From the NCBI GenBank assembly GCA_028279985.1, contig JANQMR010000023.1, positions 62,001 to 126,000 of the forward strand: a DNA stretch of 64,000 nt, read 5' to 3'. Positions 1 to 8,049 of this stretch are shown piece after piece (position 1 is the stretch's first letter; the number at the start of each line of letters is the position of its first letter). Source of the DNA: Woeseiaceae bacterium (GTDB lineage: Bacteria; Pseudomonadota; Gammaproteobacteria; Steroidobacterales; Woeseiaceae). The notes beneath the pieces were generated by a model, which was not told the origin of the DNA, did not search any database, and saw only the letters and a program-made list of their open reading frames with translations. The position numbers were made by a program, and so were the translations under genes.

Positions 1-330
1 GACACGTTTTATGCGATGGTGGACCGCGAAGACGATCGCAAGATCGGCGTCAAGTCCACGGCGATCCTGTTCGGCGACATGGACTTGTTCGTCATCGGCG
101 GGCTGCAGGTCCTGATGCTGTTCTCGCTGATTCTGATCGGTATGCGCGCCGGCTTGGGTCCCTGGTACTACGCGTCCGTCGGACTGGCGGCGATCCTGAT
201 GGCCTGCCACCAGCGGCTGGCCCGCGAACGCGACCCCGAGGGCTGTTTCAAGGCGTTTCGGCACAACCACTACGTCGGCATGGTCGTCTTTTTCGGCATC
301 GTGCTGCACTACAGCTTCAATCCGCCGTAG
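1..330 (+). CDS. ubiA: 4-hydroxybenzoate polyprenyltransferase UbiA, C-terminal part
   Basis: The frame is open from the window edge, so the 5' end lies outside. The first residues contain DREDDRKIGVKST, the second aspartate-rich motif of UbiA prenyltransferases, which holds the Mg-diphosphate of the polyprenyl donor. At least two hydrophobic membrane segments follow, as expected for this inner-membrane enzyme of ubiquinone synthesis. About 109 codons remain of a family that is usually near 290 residues. It ends just before the convergent comF. The family call is firm because of the motif; the missing N-terminus cannot be judged. Confidence 0.9.
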   Translation, partial: DTFYAMVDREDDRKIGVKSTAILFGDMDLFVIGGLQVLMLFSLILIGMRAGLGPWYYASVGLAAILMACHQRLARERDPEGCFKAFRHNHYVGMVVFFGIVLHYSFNPP

Positions 331-393
331 ACCTGAGGCATCCGGCCTAGAGGGACCAGCAGCCGTTGACCGGCCTCTGCAATCCCGCTGCGA

Positions 394-1110
394 TCAGGCC
401 CGCGCCAGCGCCAGCACGCTGACGGATTCGACACCGGACTCGAGCAGGCAGGCGGCGAGCCGGGCGGCGGTCGAGCCGGTCGTAATCACGTCGTCGACGA
501 TCAACACGCGGCGCGCGGCGAAGCGTTTGCGCACGGCGAACGCCCGGCTGAGATTGCGGTGGCGGGCAGCGCTGTCCAGGCCCGACTGGTACGGGGTCGC
601 GCGGACACGCCGCACGCCGGGCAACAAGGGCAGACCGGTTTCCCGGCACAGCGGCCGGGCCAGCTCCTCGGCCTGGTTGAAGCCGCGCAGGGCATGTCTT
701 CGCCAATGCAACGGAACCGGCAGCACGGCGTCGACATCGGCGTCCAGCCTGTCGAAGGCTTCCCGCATCAAGCCGCGGAACGCGCCGACGTAATGAAGCC
801 GTGCATTGAACTTCATGCGGCGGATCGCCGCGTCGACCGGGTATTCGTAACGCAGCGGTGCCGCGGCAGCGATGAACGGCATGGGCTTCCGTTGGCAGGA
901 TCCGCAACGGACGCCTTGTGCCAAGGACAGGGCGAGCGGCGCCGCGCAGCCCGGACAGCTCGGCCGGTTTCTCGGCAACTCCGCGTCGCAACCCGCGCAG
1001 ATGAAGTCTTCATCGTCCATGCAGCGGCTGCCGCAGAACACGCAGTCGCGTCCCGTCAGGCCATCTCGGACGGCCGCAAGCAGGCGGGCCGACTTTCTGA
1101 TGTGAGCCAT
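394..1110 (-). CDS. comF: ComF family amidophosphoribosyltransferase-like protein
   Basis: The protein has an N-terminal zinc-ribbon-like set of CxxC pairs (CVFC, CAGC, CPGC, CGSC), then a phosphoribosyltransferase fold with the PRPP loop VLIVDDVITTGST near the C-terminus. ComF proteins are linked to DNA uptake and processing of incoming DNA; their biochemical role is unsettled. With the ATG at 1110 the protein has 238 residues, normal for the family. The frame stays open upstream through nine 15-bp repeats, and another ATG lies at 1212, so a repeat-built N-terminal extension is possible. It is divergent from bioC, a common gammaproteobacterial arrangement. Confidence 0.88.
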   Translation of the reverse strand: MAHIRKSARLLAAVRDGLTGRDCVFCGSRCMDDEDFICAGCDAELPRNRPSCPGCAAPLALSLAQGVRCGSCQRKPMPFIAAAAPLRYEYPVDAAIRRMKFNARLHYVGAFRGLMREAFDRLDADVDAVLPVPLHWRRHALRGFNQAEELARPLCRETGLPLLPGVRRVRATPYQSGLDSAARHRNLSRAFAVRKRFAARRVLIVDDVITTGSTAARLAACLLESGVESVSVLALARA

Positions 1111-1113
1111 GCT

Positions 1114-1248
1114 GATGCGAAACTTGCCGATGCGAACCCTGTCGATGCAAGCCATATCGATGCGACCTGTATTGATGCGAGCCCTGTTGACGCCCACCTG
1201 GTTGAAGCGCATTCGATCGACGCGCCCGGAGTTGATGATCCGCGCCCC
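1114..1248. repeat. Nine-unit degenerate 15-bp tandem repeat upstream of comF
   Basis: GAYGC- or GAWGC-type unit starts occur at 1114, 1129, 1144, 1159, 1174, 1189, 1204, 1219 and 1234, exactly 15 bp apart. The units share the GATGCGA-like start and a pyrimidine-rich end but have diverged elsewhere. Because 15 is divisible by three, the repeat is open in the comF frame on the minus strand, giving I-N/D-x-x-R pentads. Confidence 0.85.
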
Positions 1249-1340
1249 GGGAACCCAGTCGCAGCCACGGATCTCGCCGGAATCTGCAAAAATGCACCCG
1301 CACTCCCACGACACGGACTTCGGGTGAAAGCGTGATAACT

Positions 1341-1392
1341 TAGGACCTGTCAACACGACGCCAGTGATGCCTGCCGGGTGGCAAAACGGCCC
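1341..1392. repeat. Solo arm of interspersed inverted-repeat family A
   Basis: Positions 1341-1373 match 21123-21155 at 32 of 33 bases, and weaker similarity continues to about 1392. In the second copy this sequence is the left arm of a 170-bp element with inverted ends. Here no right arm was seen, so this looks like a half element or deletion remnant between comF and bioC. Confidence 0.75.
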
Positions 1393-1421
1393 CCGGCTTC
1401 GATCCTTCCCACGATATCCCG

Positions 1422-2285
1422 ATGTCTTCGTCACGCCAGAGCCACCGACCCGTCGCCCGCGACGTGCGGCGCCGCTTCGATCGCGCCGCGCCGGCCTTCG
1501 ACGACGCGGATTTCGTCCACCGGGTGACACGGGACGGATTACTCGCACGCCTCGCGCCGATCGTGCTCGAGGCGCACACGGTCGTGGATCTCGGCGCCGC
1601 GACCGGCGCTGCCGCCCGGCCGCTGGGCAAGCGTTTCCCCGGCGCGCGAATCGTCGGTCTGGATTTCTCGCGCCCCATGCTCGAGCGGGTCCGGTCCCGG
1701 AGACGCTTTTTCACGCGTCCCGCGGTAGTCCAGGCGGACGCCCGCGCCTTGCCGCTCGCCGATGCGGCTGTCGACCTCGTTTTCTCGAATCTGCTGTTGC
1801 CCTGGGTCGAGGATCCCGCCGTCGTTTTCTCGGAAGTGGCGAGAGTCTTGCGCAAGGACGGCCTGTTCGCCTTCACCGCGCTCGGGCCGGACAGCCTGCT
1901 CGAGCTGAGACGCGCCTGGCAATCCGCCAGCGAGGCGGAACACGTCAATCGCTTCATCGACATGCACGATCTGGGCGATGCGCTGCTGCACTCGGGGCTG
2001 CGCGACCCGGTGCTCGACGTCGATCGACTCAGCGTCTCCTACCGGGACTCGCGCTCGCTGTTCGACGACCTGACGGCTGCGGGCGCGCGCAACAGCCTCG
2101 AAGGGCGTCCGCGCACGCTGAGCGGGAAACAGCGTTTCTCGACGATGTTGTCCGCTCTGTTCGGCGACGGCGAACTCGTGCTCGATCTCGAGCTGATTTA
2201 CGGTCACTGCTGGGGACGCGGCGCCACCGCCCGGGGCGATGCAATCGGGATCGACGCAGCCAGCATCCCGCTGCGGCGACGCTAG
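1422..2285 (+). CDS. bioC: Malonyl-ACP O-methyltransferase BioC
   Basis: This is a class I SAM-dependent methyltransferase. The SAM-binding motif I is VVDLGAATGAAARPLG (around residue 55), followed by the acidic end of strand beta2 (VGLDFSRPMLE) and the motif NLLLPWVEDP typical of BioC. BioC methylates malonyl-ACP to start pimeloyl synthesis for biotin. The length of 287 residues fits; the C-terminal part carries the usual BioC extension. It lies divergent from comF. The TAG stop codon is part of a CTAGAGAAGC sequence resembling the end of interspersed family B. Confidence 0.85.
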   Translation: MSSSRQSHRPVARDVRRRFDRAAPAFDDADFVHRVTRDGLLARLAPIVLEAHTVVDLGAATGAAARPLGKRFPGARIVGLDFSRPMLERVRSRRRFFTRPAVVQADARALPLADAAVDLVFSNLLLPWVEDPAVVFSEVARVLRKDGLFAFTALGPDSLLELRRAWQSASEAEHVNRFIDMHDLGDALLHSGLRDPVLDVDRLSVSYRDSRSLFDDLTAAGARNSLEGRPRTLSGKQRFSTMLSALFGDGELVLDLELIYGHCWGRGATARGDAIGIDAASIPLRRR

Positions 2286-2296
2286 AGAAGCTGTGA

Positions 2297-2326
2297 GGGA
2301 AGCTTTGCACGAGTCTGGTGGAACTC
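2297..2326. repeat. Diverged copy of interspersed family B
   Basis: The stretch starting GGGAAGC and containing TTGCACGAGTCTGG, ending GGAACTC, aligns with the better copies at 32445-32476 and 36108-36142. It follows the bioC stop codon. Confidence 0.5.
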
Positions 2327-2630
2327 ATTAAGGTAAAACCGATAAACCCTTCTAAATCAACGAACTTTCAATTGTAACTATGCGGTTTTCAGGATTGCCT
2401 GACCGCAGCGGTTTGAGTAGACTCTGCAATCCGAACAAGGCCGGTTCTCAAGGTCGCCCGATACCGGGAAAACTCTTTAGCAACAATGCTGGTGGTCTGC
2501 GGATTGTCAGCGCTTCGGGCTGCCCGGAAACGCGTAGTGACCCGGTACGATACGTCTTTTCAGAACAAGCATTTTCTTAGAAATTTTGCCGCCAACCGAC
2601 GATTATTGGCAAACGAAGATCGGCGAACGC

Positions 2631-2673
2631 CAATCGACGAATCCAATCGATGAACACAATCGATAAACCAATA
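2631..2673. repeat. Imperfect 12-13 bp tandem repeat before coxB
   Basis: CAATCGACGAATC, CAATCGATGAACA and CAATCGATAAAC follow each other directly at 2631, 2644 and 2657, with a partial fourth unit. It lies in the coxB leader. Confidence 0.65.
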
Positions 2674-2714
2674 GTCGGCAGATCGACAGGCAATTTGCCG
2701 CAGGTGCATACCGC

Positions 2715-3521
2715 ATGATTCGAAAAAGTTTCCTGAGCGTCCTGGGACTGTTTTTGGCCGGCACCGCGAGTGCCGAATGGGGCCTCAACATGCCGAAGGG
2801 CGTCACGGAGCTTTCCGCGGAAACCTACGGCCTGCACATGATGGTCTTCTGGTGGTGCGTTGCGATCGGCATCGTCGTATTCGGCATCATGATCGTGTCG
2901 CTGTTCTTGCACCGCAAGTCACGCGGCGTCGAGCCCGCACAGTTTTCTCACAACACGACGGCGGAAGTGGTCTGGACGGCGGTTCCGGTCGTGATCCTGC
3001 TGGTCATGGCGGTACCGGCCGCCGAAACGATGATCAAGCTCGAGGACTCGCGGGACCCGGACTTGAGCATCGTCGTCACCGGCTACCAGTGGAAGTGGCA
3101 TTACCGTTACCAGGACGAGGACATCGAGTTCTTCTCGAACCTCGCGCGCTCCAGCCTCGATGCGAGACGCAAGGGTTCCGAGGTCGATCCCTTCAGCGTG
3201 GAAAACTATCTGCTGGACGTCGATCGCCCGGTCGTGGTGCCGGTGGGAGCCAAGGTGCGACTGCTGCTGACAGCGAACGACGTCATCCATTCCTGGTGGG
3301 TGCCGGATCTTGCGATCAAGAAAGACGCCATACCCGGCATGATCAACGAGACCTGGTTCCGCGCGGAGCAGGTCGGCACTTACCGCGGCCAGTGCACCGA
3401 GCTCTGCGGCAAGGATCACGGCTACATGCCGGTCGTCGTCGAGGTGGTGGAGCCCGAGGCCTACCTGGCCTGGGTGGACAACCAAAGGGAGACGGGCGAG
3501 CGCCTGGCGGCGAACCCGTAG
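2715..3521 (+). CDS. coxB: Cytochrome c oxidase subunit II
   Basis: This subunit accepts electrons from cytochrome c through its binuclear CuA centre. The protein has a signal peptide ending near ASA, two membrane helices (about residues 40-65 and 85-105), and a periplasmic cupredoxin domain. The CuA ligands are seen as CTELCGKDHGYM (Cys, Cys, His, Met) near residue 230 with the upstream His in DVIHSWW. At 268 residues there is no C-terminal cytochrome c domain. It opens the cox cluster; the next gene is ctaD after a 150-bp repeat-bearing spacer. Confidence 0.97.
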   Translation: MIRKSFLSVLGLFLAGTASAEWGLNMPKGVTELSAETYGLHMMVFWWCVAIGIVVFGIMIVSLFLHRKSRGVEPAQFSHNTTAEVVWTAVPVVILLVMAVPAAETMIKLEDSRDPDLSIVVTGYQWKWHYRYQDEDIEFFSNLARSSLDARRKGSEVDPFSVENYLLDVDRPVVVPVGAKVRLLLTANDVIHSWWVPDLAIKKDAIPGMINETWFRAEQVGTYRGQCTELCGKDHGYMPVVVEVVEPEAYLAWVDNQRETGERLAANP

Positions 3522-3554
3522 GACCGGCTGAGCGCGGTTTTACGAACCCGATCT

Positions 3555-3632
3555 GATTGACTCGATCCGATTAACCCGAGCCGATTGACGATTCGATTTA
3601 ACGATTCGATTTAATGATTCAATGAACAATGA
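3555..3632. repeat. 14-bp tandem repeat between coxB and ctaD
   Basis: Units starting GATTGACTCGATCC (3555), GATTAACCCGAGCC (3569) and GATTGACGATTCGA (3583) are followed by CGATTCGATTTAA-type repeats up to about 3632. The unit length is not a multiple of three, and the array contains stops and ATGs in several frames. Confidence 0.65.
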
Positions 3633-3677
3633 ATTCATGAAGCGCCACGAGACGGCGTTACGAGGGAGATGCAGCGC

Positions 3678-5279
3678 ATGACGACGGCAGTAGCAGGCGG
3701 TCACGAGGCCCACGACGATCACGGCCCGGCCAAAGGGTTGAAACGGTGGTTGTACGCGACCAACCACAAGGACATCGGCACGATGTACCTCATCTTCAGC
3801 CTGCTCATGTTCTTCGTCGGCGGTGCCATGGCGCTGGTCGTTCGCTCCGAACTGATGCAACCGGGCCTGCAGTTCGTGCATCCCGAATTTTTCAACCAGA
3901 TGACGACCATGCACGCGCTGATCATGGTCTTCGGCGCGGTCATGCCGGCTTTCGTCGGCCTCGCGAACTGGATGATCCCGATGATGATCGGGGCGCCGGA
4001 CATGGCCTTGCCGCGAATGAACAACTGGTCGTTCTGGATCTTGCCCGTCGCCTTCGGCCTGCTCTTGTCCACGCTGTTCATGCCGGGCGGCGCGCCGGCC
4101 GGCGGCTGGACGATGTACCCGCCGCTGATACTGCAGACCGGCGACGCGTTCCCGTTCCTGATTTTCTCGGTGCACCTGATGGGCCTGTCGTCGATCATGG
4201 GCGCGATCAACGTCATCGTGACGATACTCAACATGCGCGCACCGGGCATGACGCTGTTGAAGATGCCGATGTTCGTCTGGACCTGGCTGATCACGGCCTA
4301 CCTGCTGATCGCCGTGATGCCGGTGCTGGCGGGCGCCGTGACGATGCTGTTGACCGACCAGTTCTTCGGCACCAGCTTTTTCCTCGCCGCGGGCGGCGGC
4401 GACCCGGTGTTGTTCCAGCATATCTTCTGGTTCTTCGGCCACCCCGAAGTCTACATCATGATCCTGCCGGCCTTCGGCGTGGTCTCCGAGATCATCCCGA
4501 CCTTCTCACGCAAGCCCCTGTTCGGGTATGACTCGATGGTATACGCGGCGTCCTCGATCGCGTTTCTGTCGTTCATCGTCTGGGCGCATCACATGTTCAC
4601 GGTCGGCATGCCGCTGTCGGGCCAGCTTTTCTTCATGTTCGCGACCATGCTGATCGCGGTCCCGACCGGCGTCAAAGTCTTCAACTGGATAGCGACGATG
4701 TGGCGGGGCGCGATGACCTTCGAGACGCCGATGCTGTTTGCGCTCGCCTTCGTCTTCCTGTTTACGATCGGCGGTTTCTCCGGGCTGATGCTGGCGATCG
4801 CGCCGGCCGACGTCCAGTATCACGATACCTACTTCGTCGTCGCGCACTTCCACTACGTGCTGGTGCCGGGTTCGATCTTCGCGATCATGGCGGCAGGTTA
4901 TTACTGGCTGCCGAAGTGGACCGGCAACATGTACAATGAGACTTTGGGCAAGTGGCATTTCTGGCTGTCGACGATTTTCGTCAACCTGACTTTCTTCCCG
5001 ATGCACTTCCTGGGCCTCGCCGGCATGCCGCGTCGCATCCCCGACTACGGCACCCAGTTCGCGGACTTCAACTTCTGGGCCAGTATCGGCGCGATGGGTT
5101 TCGGCTTCTCGCAGATCCTGTTCGTCATCGTCGTCTGGCAGTGCGTGCGCGGTGGCGAGAAAGCGACCGACAAGGTCTGGGAGCGTCCGATCGGCCTCGA
5201 ATGGACGCTGCCGTCGCCGGCGCCGTATCACTCGTTTACGACGCCGCCGAATCTCGAGGCCAAGGAAGCCAAGGCATGA
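3678..5279 (+). CDS. ctaD: Cytochrome c oxidase subunit I
   Basis: This is the catalytic subunit with haem a and the haem a3-CuB site. TTNHKDIG-like YATNHKDIGTMYL opens the conserved core. The CuB and cross-linked Tyr region HPEVYIMILPAFG is present, as are HHMF and the haem ligands in HDTYFVVAHFHYV. The 533-residue length and twelve hydrophobic segments fit an A-family haem-copper oxidase. The ATG at 3678 is preferred over 3669 because GAGGGAG (3662-3668) abuts the first ATG but is nine bases before the second. Its stop overlaps the start of the next small gene (ATGA). Confidence 0.96.
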   Translation: MTTAVAGGHEAHDDHGPAKGLKRWLYATNHKDIGTMYLIFSLLMFFVGGAMALVVRSELMQPGLQFVHPEFFNQMTTMHALIMVFGAVMPAFVGLANWMIPMMIGAPDMALPRMNNWSFWILPVAFGLLLSTLFMPGGAPAGGWTMYPPLILQTGDAFPFLIFSVHLMGLSSIMGAINVIVTILNMRAPGMTLLKMPMFVWTWLITAYLLIAVMPVLAGAVTMLLTDQFFGTSFFLAAGGGDPVLFQHIFWFFGHPEVYIMILPAFGVVSEIIPTFSRKPLFGYDSMVYAASSIAFLSFIVWAHHMFTVGMPLSGQLFFMFATMLIAVPTGVKVFNWIATMWRGAMTFETPMLFALAFVFLFTIGGFSGLMLAIAPADVQYHDTYFVVAHFHYVLVPGSIFAIMAAGYYWLPKWTGNMYNETLGKWHFWLSTIFVNLTFFPMHFLGLAGMPRRIPDYGTQFADFNFWASIGAMGFGFSQILFVIVVWQCVRGGEKATDKVWERPIGLEWTLPSPAPYHSFTTPPNLEAKEAKA

Positions 5280-5395
5280 ACGCCGCCGATAGCAAAGACC
5301 GCCGCAAGAGCATCGTGCGTACGACGATCGCACTCATCGGCATGGCGCTTGCGGTGTACGGTACGTTCATCCTGCTGACGGTGTTGCGCGCATGA
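5276..5395 (+). CDS. Small single-helix cytochrome oxidase assembly-type protein
   Basis: A 39-codon gene overlaps the ctaD stop by four bases (ATGA), a sign of translational coupling. The product has a charged N-terminus (NAADSKDRRKS) and one hydrophobic helix. A short single-pass protein at this exact place, between ctaD and ctaG, is common in proteobacteria and is usually named a cytochrome oxidase small assembly protein. Its molecular role is not established. The call rests on position, coupling and topology. Confidence 0.75.
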   Translation: MNAADSKDRRKSIVRTTIALIGMALAVYGTFILLTVLRA

Positions 5396-5419
5396 TTCGA
5401 ACCACGGGTGGTTTTTGGT

Positions 5420-5968
5420 ATGGAAGCGGATAAGGATCAGATCTCCAATCTTGCCCTGCTGGGCCGGCTGCTGGTGTTTGCCGTCGCGATGTTCGGCTTC
5501 GGCTTCGCGCTGGTGCCCCTGTACGACGTGTTCTGCGACATTACGGGGTTCGGCGGACGCACCAACGACGAAGCGGCACAGGTGACCTACCAGAGACCAG
5601 ACTACTCCCGCGAGATCCGGGTCGAGTTCGTCACGACGGTCAACAGTTACGCGCCCTGGGAGTTCTCGGCGAACGTCGACAGCATGACGGTGACGCCGGG
5701 CAAGATGTATTACGCGACGTTCACCGCGGAGAACCTGGCCGAGGCGGACAAGATCGGCCAGGCCGTGCCCAGCGTGGTGCCGATCGCCGCATCCGACCAC
5801 TTCAAGAAAATCGAGTGCTTTTGCTTCGAAAACCAGGAGTTCATCGCGGGCCAATCGCGTGCGCTGCCCTTGCAGTTCATCGTCGATCCCGACCTGCCCG
5901 AATACGTCGACACGATCACGCTGCAATATACGTTTTTCGATACCATGCGCGTGTCGTCGAACAACTGA
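5420..5968 (+). CDS. ctaG: Cytochrome c oxidase assembly protein CtaG (Cox11 type)
   Basis: CtaG delivers copper to the CuB site of subunit I. The protein has one N-terminal membrane helix followed by a periplasmic domain; the copper-binding motif CFCFENQ lies near residue 135, preceded by the family's conserved VPLYDVFC. The 182-residue length is typical. A GTG at 5408 would add four residues; no clear Shine-Dalgarno decides between them, and the ATG was chosen. It lies between the small assembly gene and coxC. Confidence 0.93.
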   Translation: MEADKDQISNLALLGRLLVFAVAMFGFGFALVPLYDVFCDITGFGGRTNDEAAQVTYQRPDYSREIRVEFVTTVNSYAPWEFSANVDSMTVTPGKMYYATFTAENLAEADKIGQAVPSVVPIAASDHFKKIECFCFENQEFIAGQSRALPLQFIVDPDLPEYVDTITLQYTFFDTMRVSSNN

Positions 5969-6065
5969 CGCGCGCGTGAGCGATCGAGCCGCGTTTGTTG
6001 TTTTATCTATTGTTTTATCCTGAACCCTATCGTCTGTTATCTATTGTCTATTACCGGACAACCTA

Positions 6066-6932
6066 ATGGCACACGCACAAGACCACTACTACGTACCGCA
6101 CGACAGCCACTGGCCGATAGTCGGGACCGTCGGGCTGTTGTTCATGATGATCGGCGTCTCGATCTGGCTGAACGGCTCCGCCCCGGGCTTCTGGATCATG
6201 CTCGCCGGCATCGGCGTGCTGGTCTTCATGATGATCGGCTGGTTCGGCAACGTGATCAGCGAGAACCAGCAGGGTTTGTACAGCGATCAAGTCGATGTGT
6301 CGTTCCGGATGGGGATGTTCTGGTTCATCTTCTCCGAAGTCATGTTCTTCGCCGCCTTTTTCGGCGTGCTGTTTTACGCGCGCAACATGTCCATCCCGTG
6401 GCTGGGCGGCGAGAGCAACAACTTTTTCACCAATCTCCTGTTGTGGCCCGGCTTTGAGAGCACCTGGCCGACCAACGGGCCGGCCGACATGGGCGGCGAT
6501 TTCGAGTCGATCCCGGCCTTGGGCCTGCCGCTGATCAATACGATATTGCTGCTCAGCAGCAGTGTGACGATCACGATCGCGCACCACGCGCTGATCGCCG
6601 GGCATCGCGGCACCTTGAACGCCTTCCTCGCACTGACCTTCATCCTGGGCTTCATTTTCATCGGCGTGCAGGGCTACGAATACGTTCACGCCTACCGGGA
6701 CCTGAACCTCACGCTCGCCTCGGGGATATTCGGCTCGACCTTTTTCATGCTGACCGGATTCCACGGCCTGCACGTCACGATCGGCGCAATCATGCTGTTC
6801 ATCATCTGGCTCAGGGTACTGAAAGGGCATTTCACGCCGACCAACCATTTTGGATTCGAGGCCGTGGCCTGGTATTGGCATTTCGTCGATGTGGTTTGGG
6901 TGGGCCTGTATATTTTTGTTTACTGGTTGTAG
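6066..6932 (+). CDS. coxC: Cytochrome c oxidase subunit III
   Basis: The protein has seven predicted membrane helices and the family motifs WFIFSEVMFFAAFF and GFHGLHVTIG, ending with the conserved WYWHFVDVVWV helix. The 288-residue length is normal. Subunit III stabilises the oxidase and its proton uptake. An A-ATG start follows the leader CGGACAACCTA without a strong Shine-Dalgarno. It is the last plus-strand structural gene of the cluster. Confidence 0.96.
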   Translation: MAHAQDHYYVPHDSHWPIVGTVGLLFMMIGVSIWLNGSAPGFWIMLAGIGVLVFMMIGWFGNVISENQQGLYSDQVDVSFRMGMFWFIFSEVMFFAAFFGVLFYARNMSIPWLGGESNNFFTNLLLWPGFESTWPTNGPADMGGDFESIPALGLPLINTILLLSSSVTITIAHHALIAGHRGTLNAFLALTFILGFIFIGVQGYEYVHAYRDLNLTLASGIFGSTFFMLTGFHGLHVTIGAIMLFIIWLRVLKGHFTPTNHFGFEAVAWYWHFVDVVWVGLYIFVYWL

Positions 6933-6973
6933 GCGGAGGCGTCCGGGAGGCGTTGGAGTCTCGGGCGGCGTCG

Positions 6974-7000
6974 GGGCCTGACCCCGAAGGAGTCAGGCCC
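6974..7000. terminator. Hairpin between coxC and the DUF2909 gene
   Basis: GGGCCTGAC and GTCAGGCCC form a perfect 9-bp stem around a 9-base loop. It lies between converging genes, so it could end transcription from both sides. No T-run follows on either strand, so it may instead be an mRNA-stabilising hairpin. Confidence 0.4.
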
Positions 7001-7062
7001 TCCGGTACTCGGCCCCCGGTGCTGATTCTTCCGGTACTCGGCGTTCCCGCGTTTTTGGCGGC

Positions 7063-7260
7063 TCAAGCCGTCGGCGGTTGGATCCAGCCGAGGAAGTAGA
7101 ACAGGACCAGCAAGGCGACCAGGACGATCGACAGCAGGACGCGGACTTTGAGCGCCGTCAACAATCGTGTCGAACCCCGATCGTCGCGAGTCAGGAAAAA
7201 CAGGCCGGAGCCCAGACTGACGACGATCGCGGTCAACATCAGTAAAACCACCAGCTTCAT
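7063..7260 (-). CDS. DUF2909 twin transmembrane protein
   Basis: A 65-residue protein with two hydrophobic helices separated by a short charged loop (TRDDRGSTR) and ending FYFLGWIQPPTA. Small twin-transmembrane proteins of the DUF2909 family are often encoded antiparallel between coxC and SURF1 in gammaproteobacteria; their function is unknown. The ATG at 7260 gives the usual length. The frame stays open upstream through a 12-bp repeat that would add a hydrophobic MGLL-repeat extension. Confidence 0.82.
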   Translation of the reverse strand: MKLVVLLMLTAIVVSLGSGLFFLTRDDRGSTRLLTALKVRVLLSIVLVALLVLFYFLGWIQPPTA

Positions 7261-7288
7261 CGGAACCTCACTGCGAAAAGGCCCCCCC

Positions 7289-7336
7289 ATGAGAAGGCCC
7301 ATGAGAAGGCCAATAAACAGGCCCATCATTGTACCG
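7289..7336. repeat. Four-unit 12-bp repeat before SURF1
   Basis: ATGAGAAGGCCC (7289), ATGAGAAGGCCA (7301), ATAAACAGGCCC (7313) and ATCATTGTACCG (7325) follow in register. On the minus strand the array is in frame with the DUF2909 gene, giving MGLL units; the plus-strand SURF1 GTG start is its last base. Confidence 0.7.
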
Positions 7337-8049
7337 TGAATATCCAGTCGAACAGCTTTTTGCCACGGTGGCTGCCGCTCGCGGTCGGCGGGCTGCTGGT
7401 CCTGCTGTTGATCGGACTCGGCTTCTGGCAGATCGAGCGCGGCGATGCAAAGCGCGCCGAGCGGCAGGCGTTCGAAGCCGGTTCCCGGTTGATGCCGTTC
7501 GTCGACGGGACGCCGGTCGAGCGATTCCAGTGGATTCGCGTCGGCGGCGCATTCGACACCGAGCGCCAACTGTTTCTCGATCACATCGTCAAAAACGGCC
7601 GGCACGGCTTCTACGTGATTACGCCGTTGCAGCTCGGCGGCGAGACGCCGCCGCTGCTGGTCAACCGCGGCTGGCTGCCGAAAACGGGCGACGGGACGCC
7701 AGTCCTGACCGACGACCCGGCGCAGTCCGGTAACGTCGTCCTGCGCGGGCGGGTAGGCTGGCTGCCGCGCGCCGCTTACCGGATGGGCGATTCGATACCG
7801 CAGCGGACGGAATGGCCGCGTCTCGCGGTCTACCCGACACTGGCCGAGGCCGAGGCGGCGTATGCGCAAGCGCTGCAACCGTTCGTCCTGCTGCTCGGCC
7901 CGGACGAGCCGGGCGGTTTCGAACGCGACTGGCGACCGGTGGGTCTCGGTCCCGAACGTCATTACGGCTATGCCCTGCAGTGGTTCGCGATGAGCGTCGC
8001 GCTCGCGGCGTTATTGATCTGGAATTATTCGAAGAGACGATTGTCATGA
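7336..8049 (+). CDS. SURF1 family cytochrome oxidase assembly protein
   Basis: SURF1 proteins help place haem a into oxidase subunit I. The 237-residue protein has two membrane helices, one at the N-terminus (about residues 12-32, ending LGFWQIERGDAK, the family signature) and one at the C-terminus (ALQWFAMSVALAALLIWNY), around a periplasmic domain with LVNRGWLP. It begins with GTG. Its stop overlaps the next start (ATGA), so the two are coupled. Confidence 0.92.
   Translation: MNIQSNSFLPRWLPLAVGGLLVLLLIGLGFWQIERGDAKRAERQAFEAGSRLMPFVDGTPVERFQWIRVGGAFDTERQLFLDHIVKNGRHGFYVITPLQLGGETPPLLVNRGWLPKTGDGTPVLTDDPAQSGNVVLRGRVGWLPRAAYRMGDSIPQRTEWPRLAVYPTLAEAEAAYAQALQPFVLLLGPDEPGGFERDWRPVGLGPERHYGYALQWFAMSVALAALLIWNYSKRRLS

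Larger units (their letters stand above)
2286..2714. other. Intergenic region upstream of the cytochrome oxidase cluster
   Basis: This 429-bp stretch has no convincing gene. It contains a diverged family B copy (2297-2326), AT-richer sequence, and an imperfect repeat just before coxB. A 66-codon frame at 2380-2580 shows no recognisable features. It most likely holds the coxB promoter, but I could not place -35/-10 boxes with confidence. Confidence 0.6.

Noticed and set aside
2380..2580. 66-codon frame upstream of coxB
   Set aside because: No signal, motif or ribosome-binding site; it lies in probable promoter sequence.
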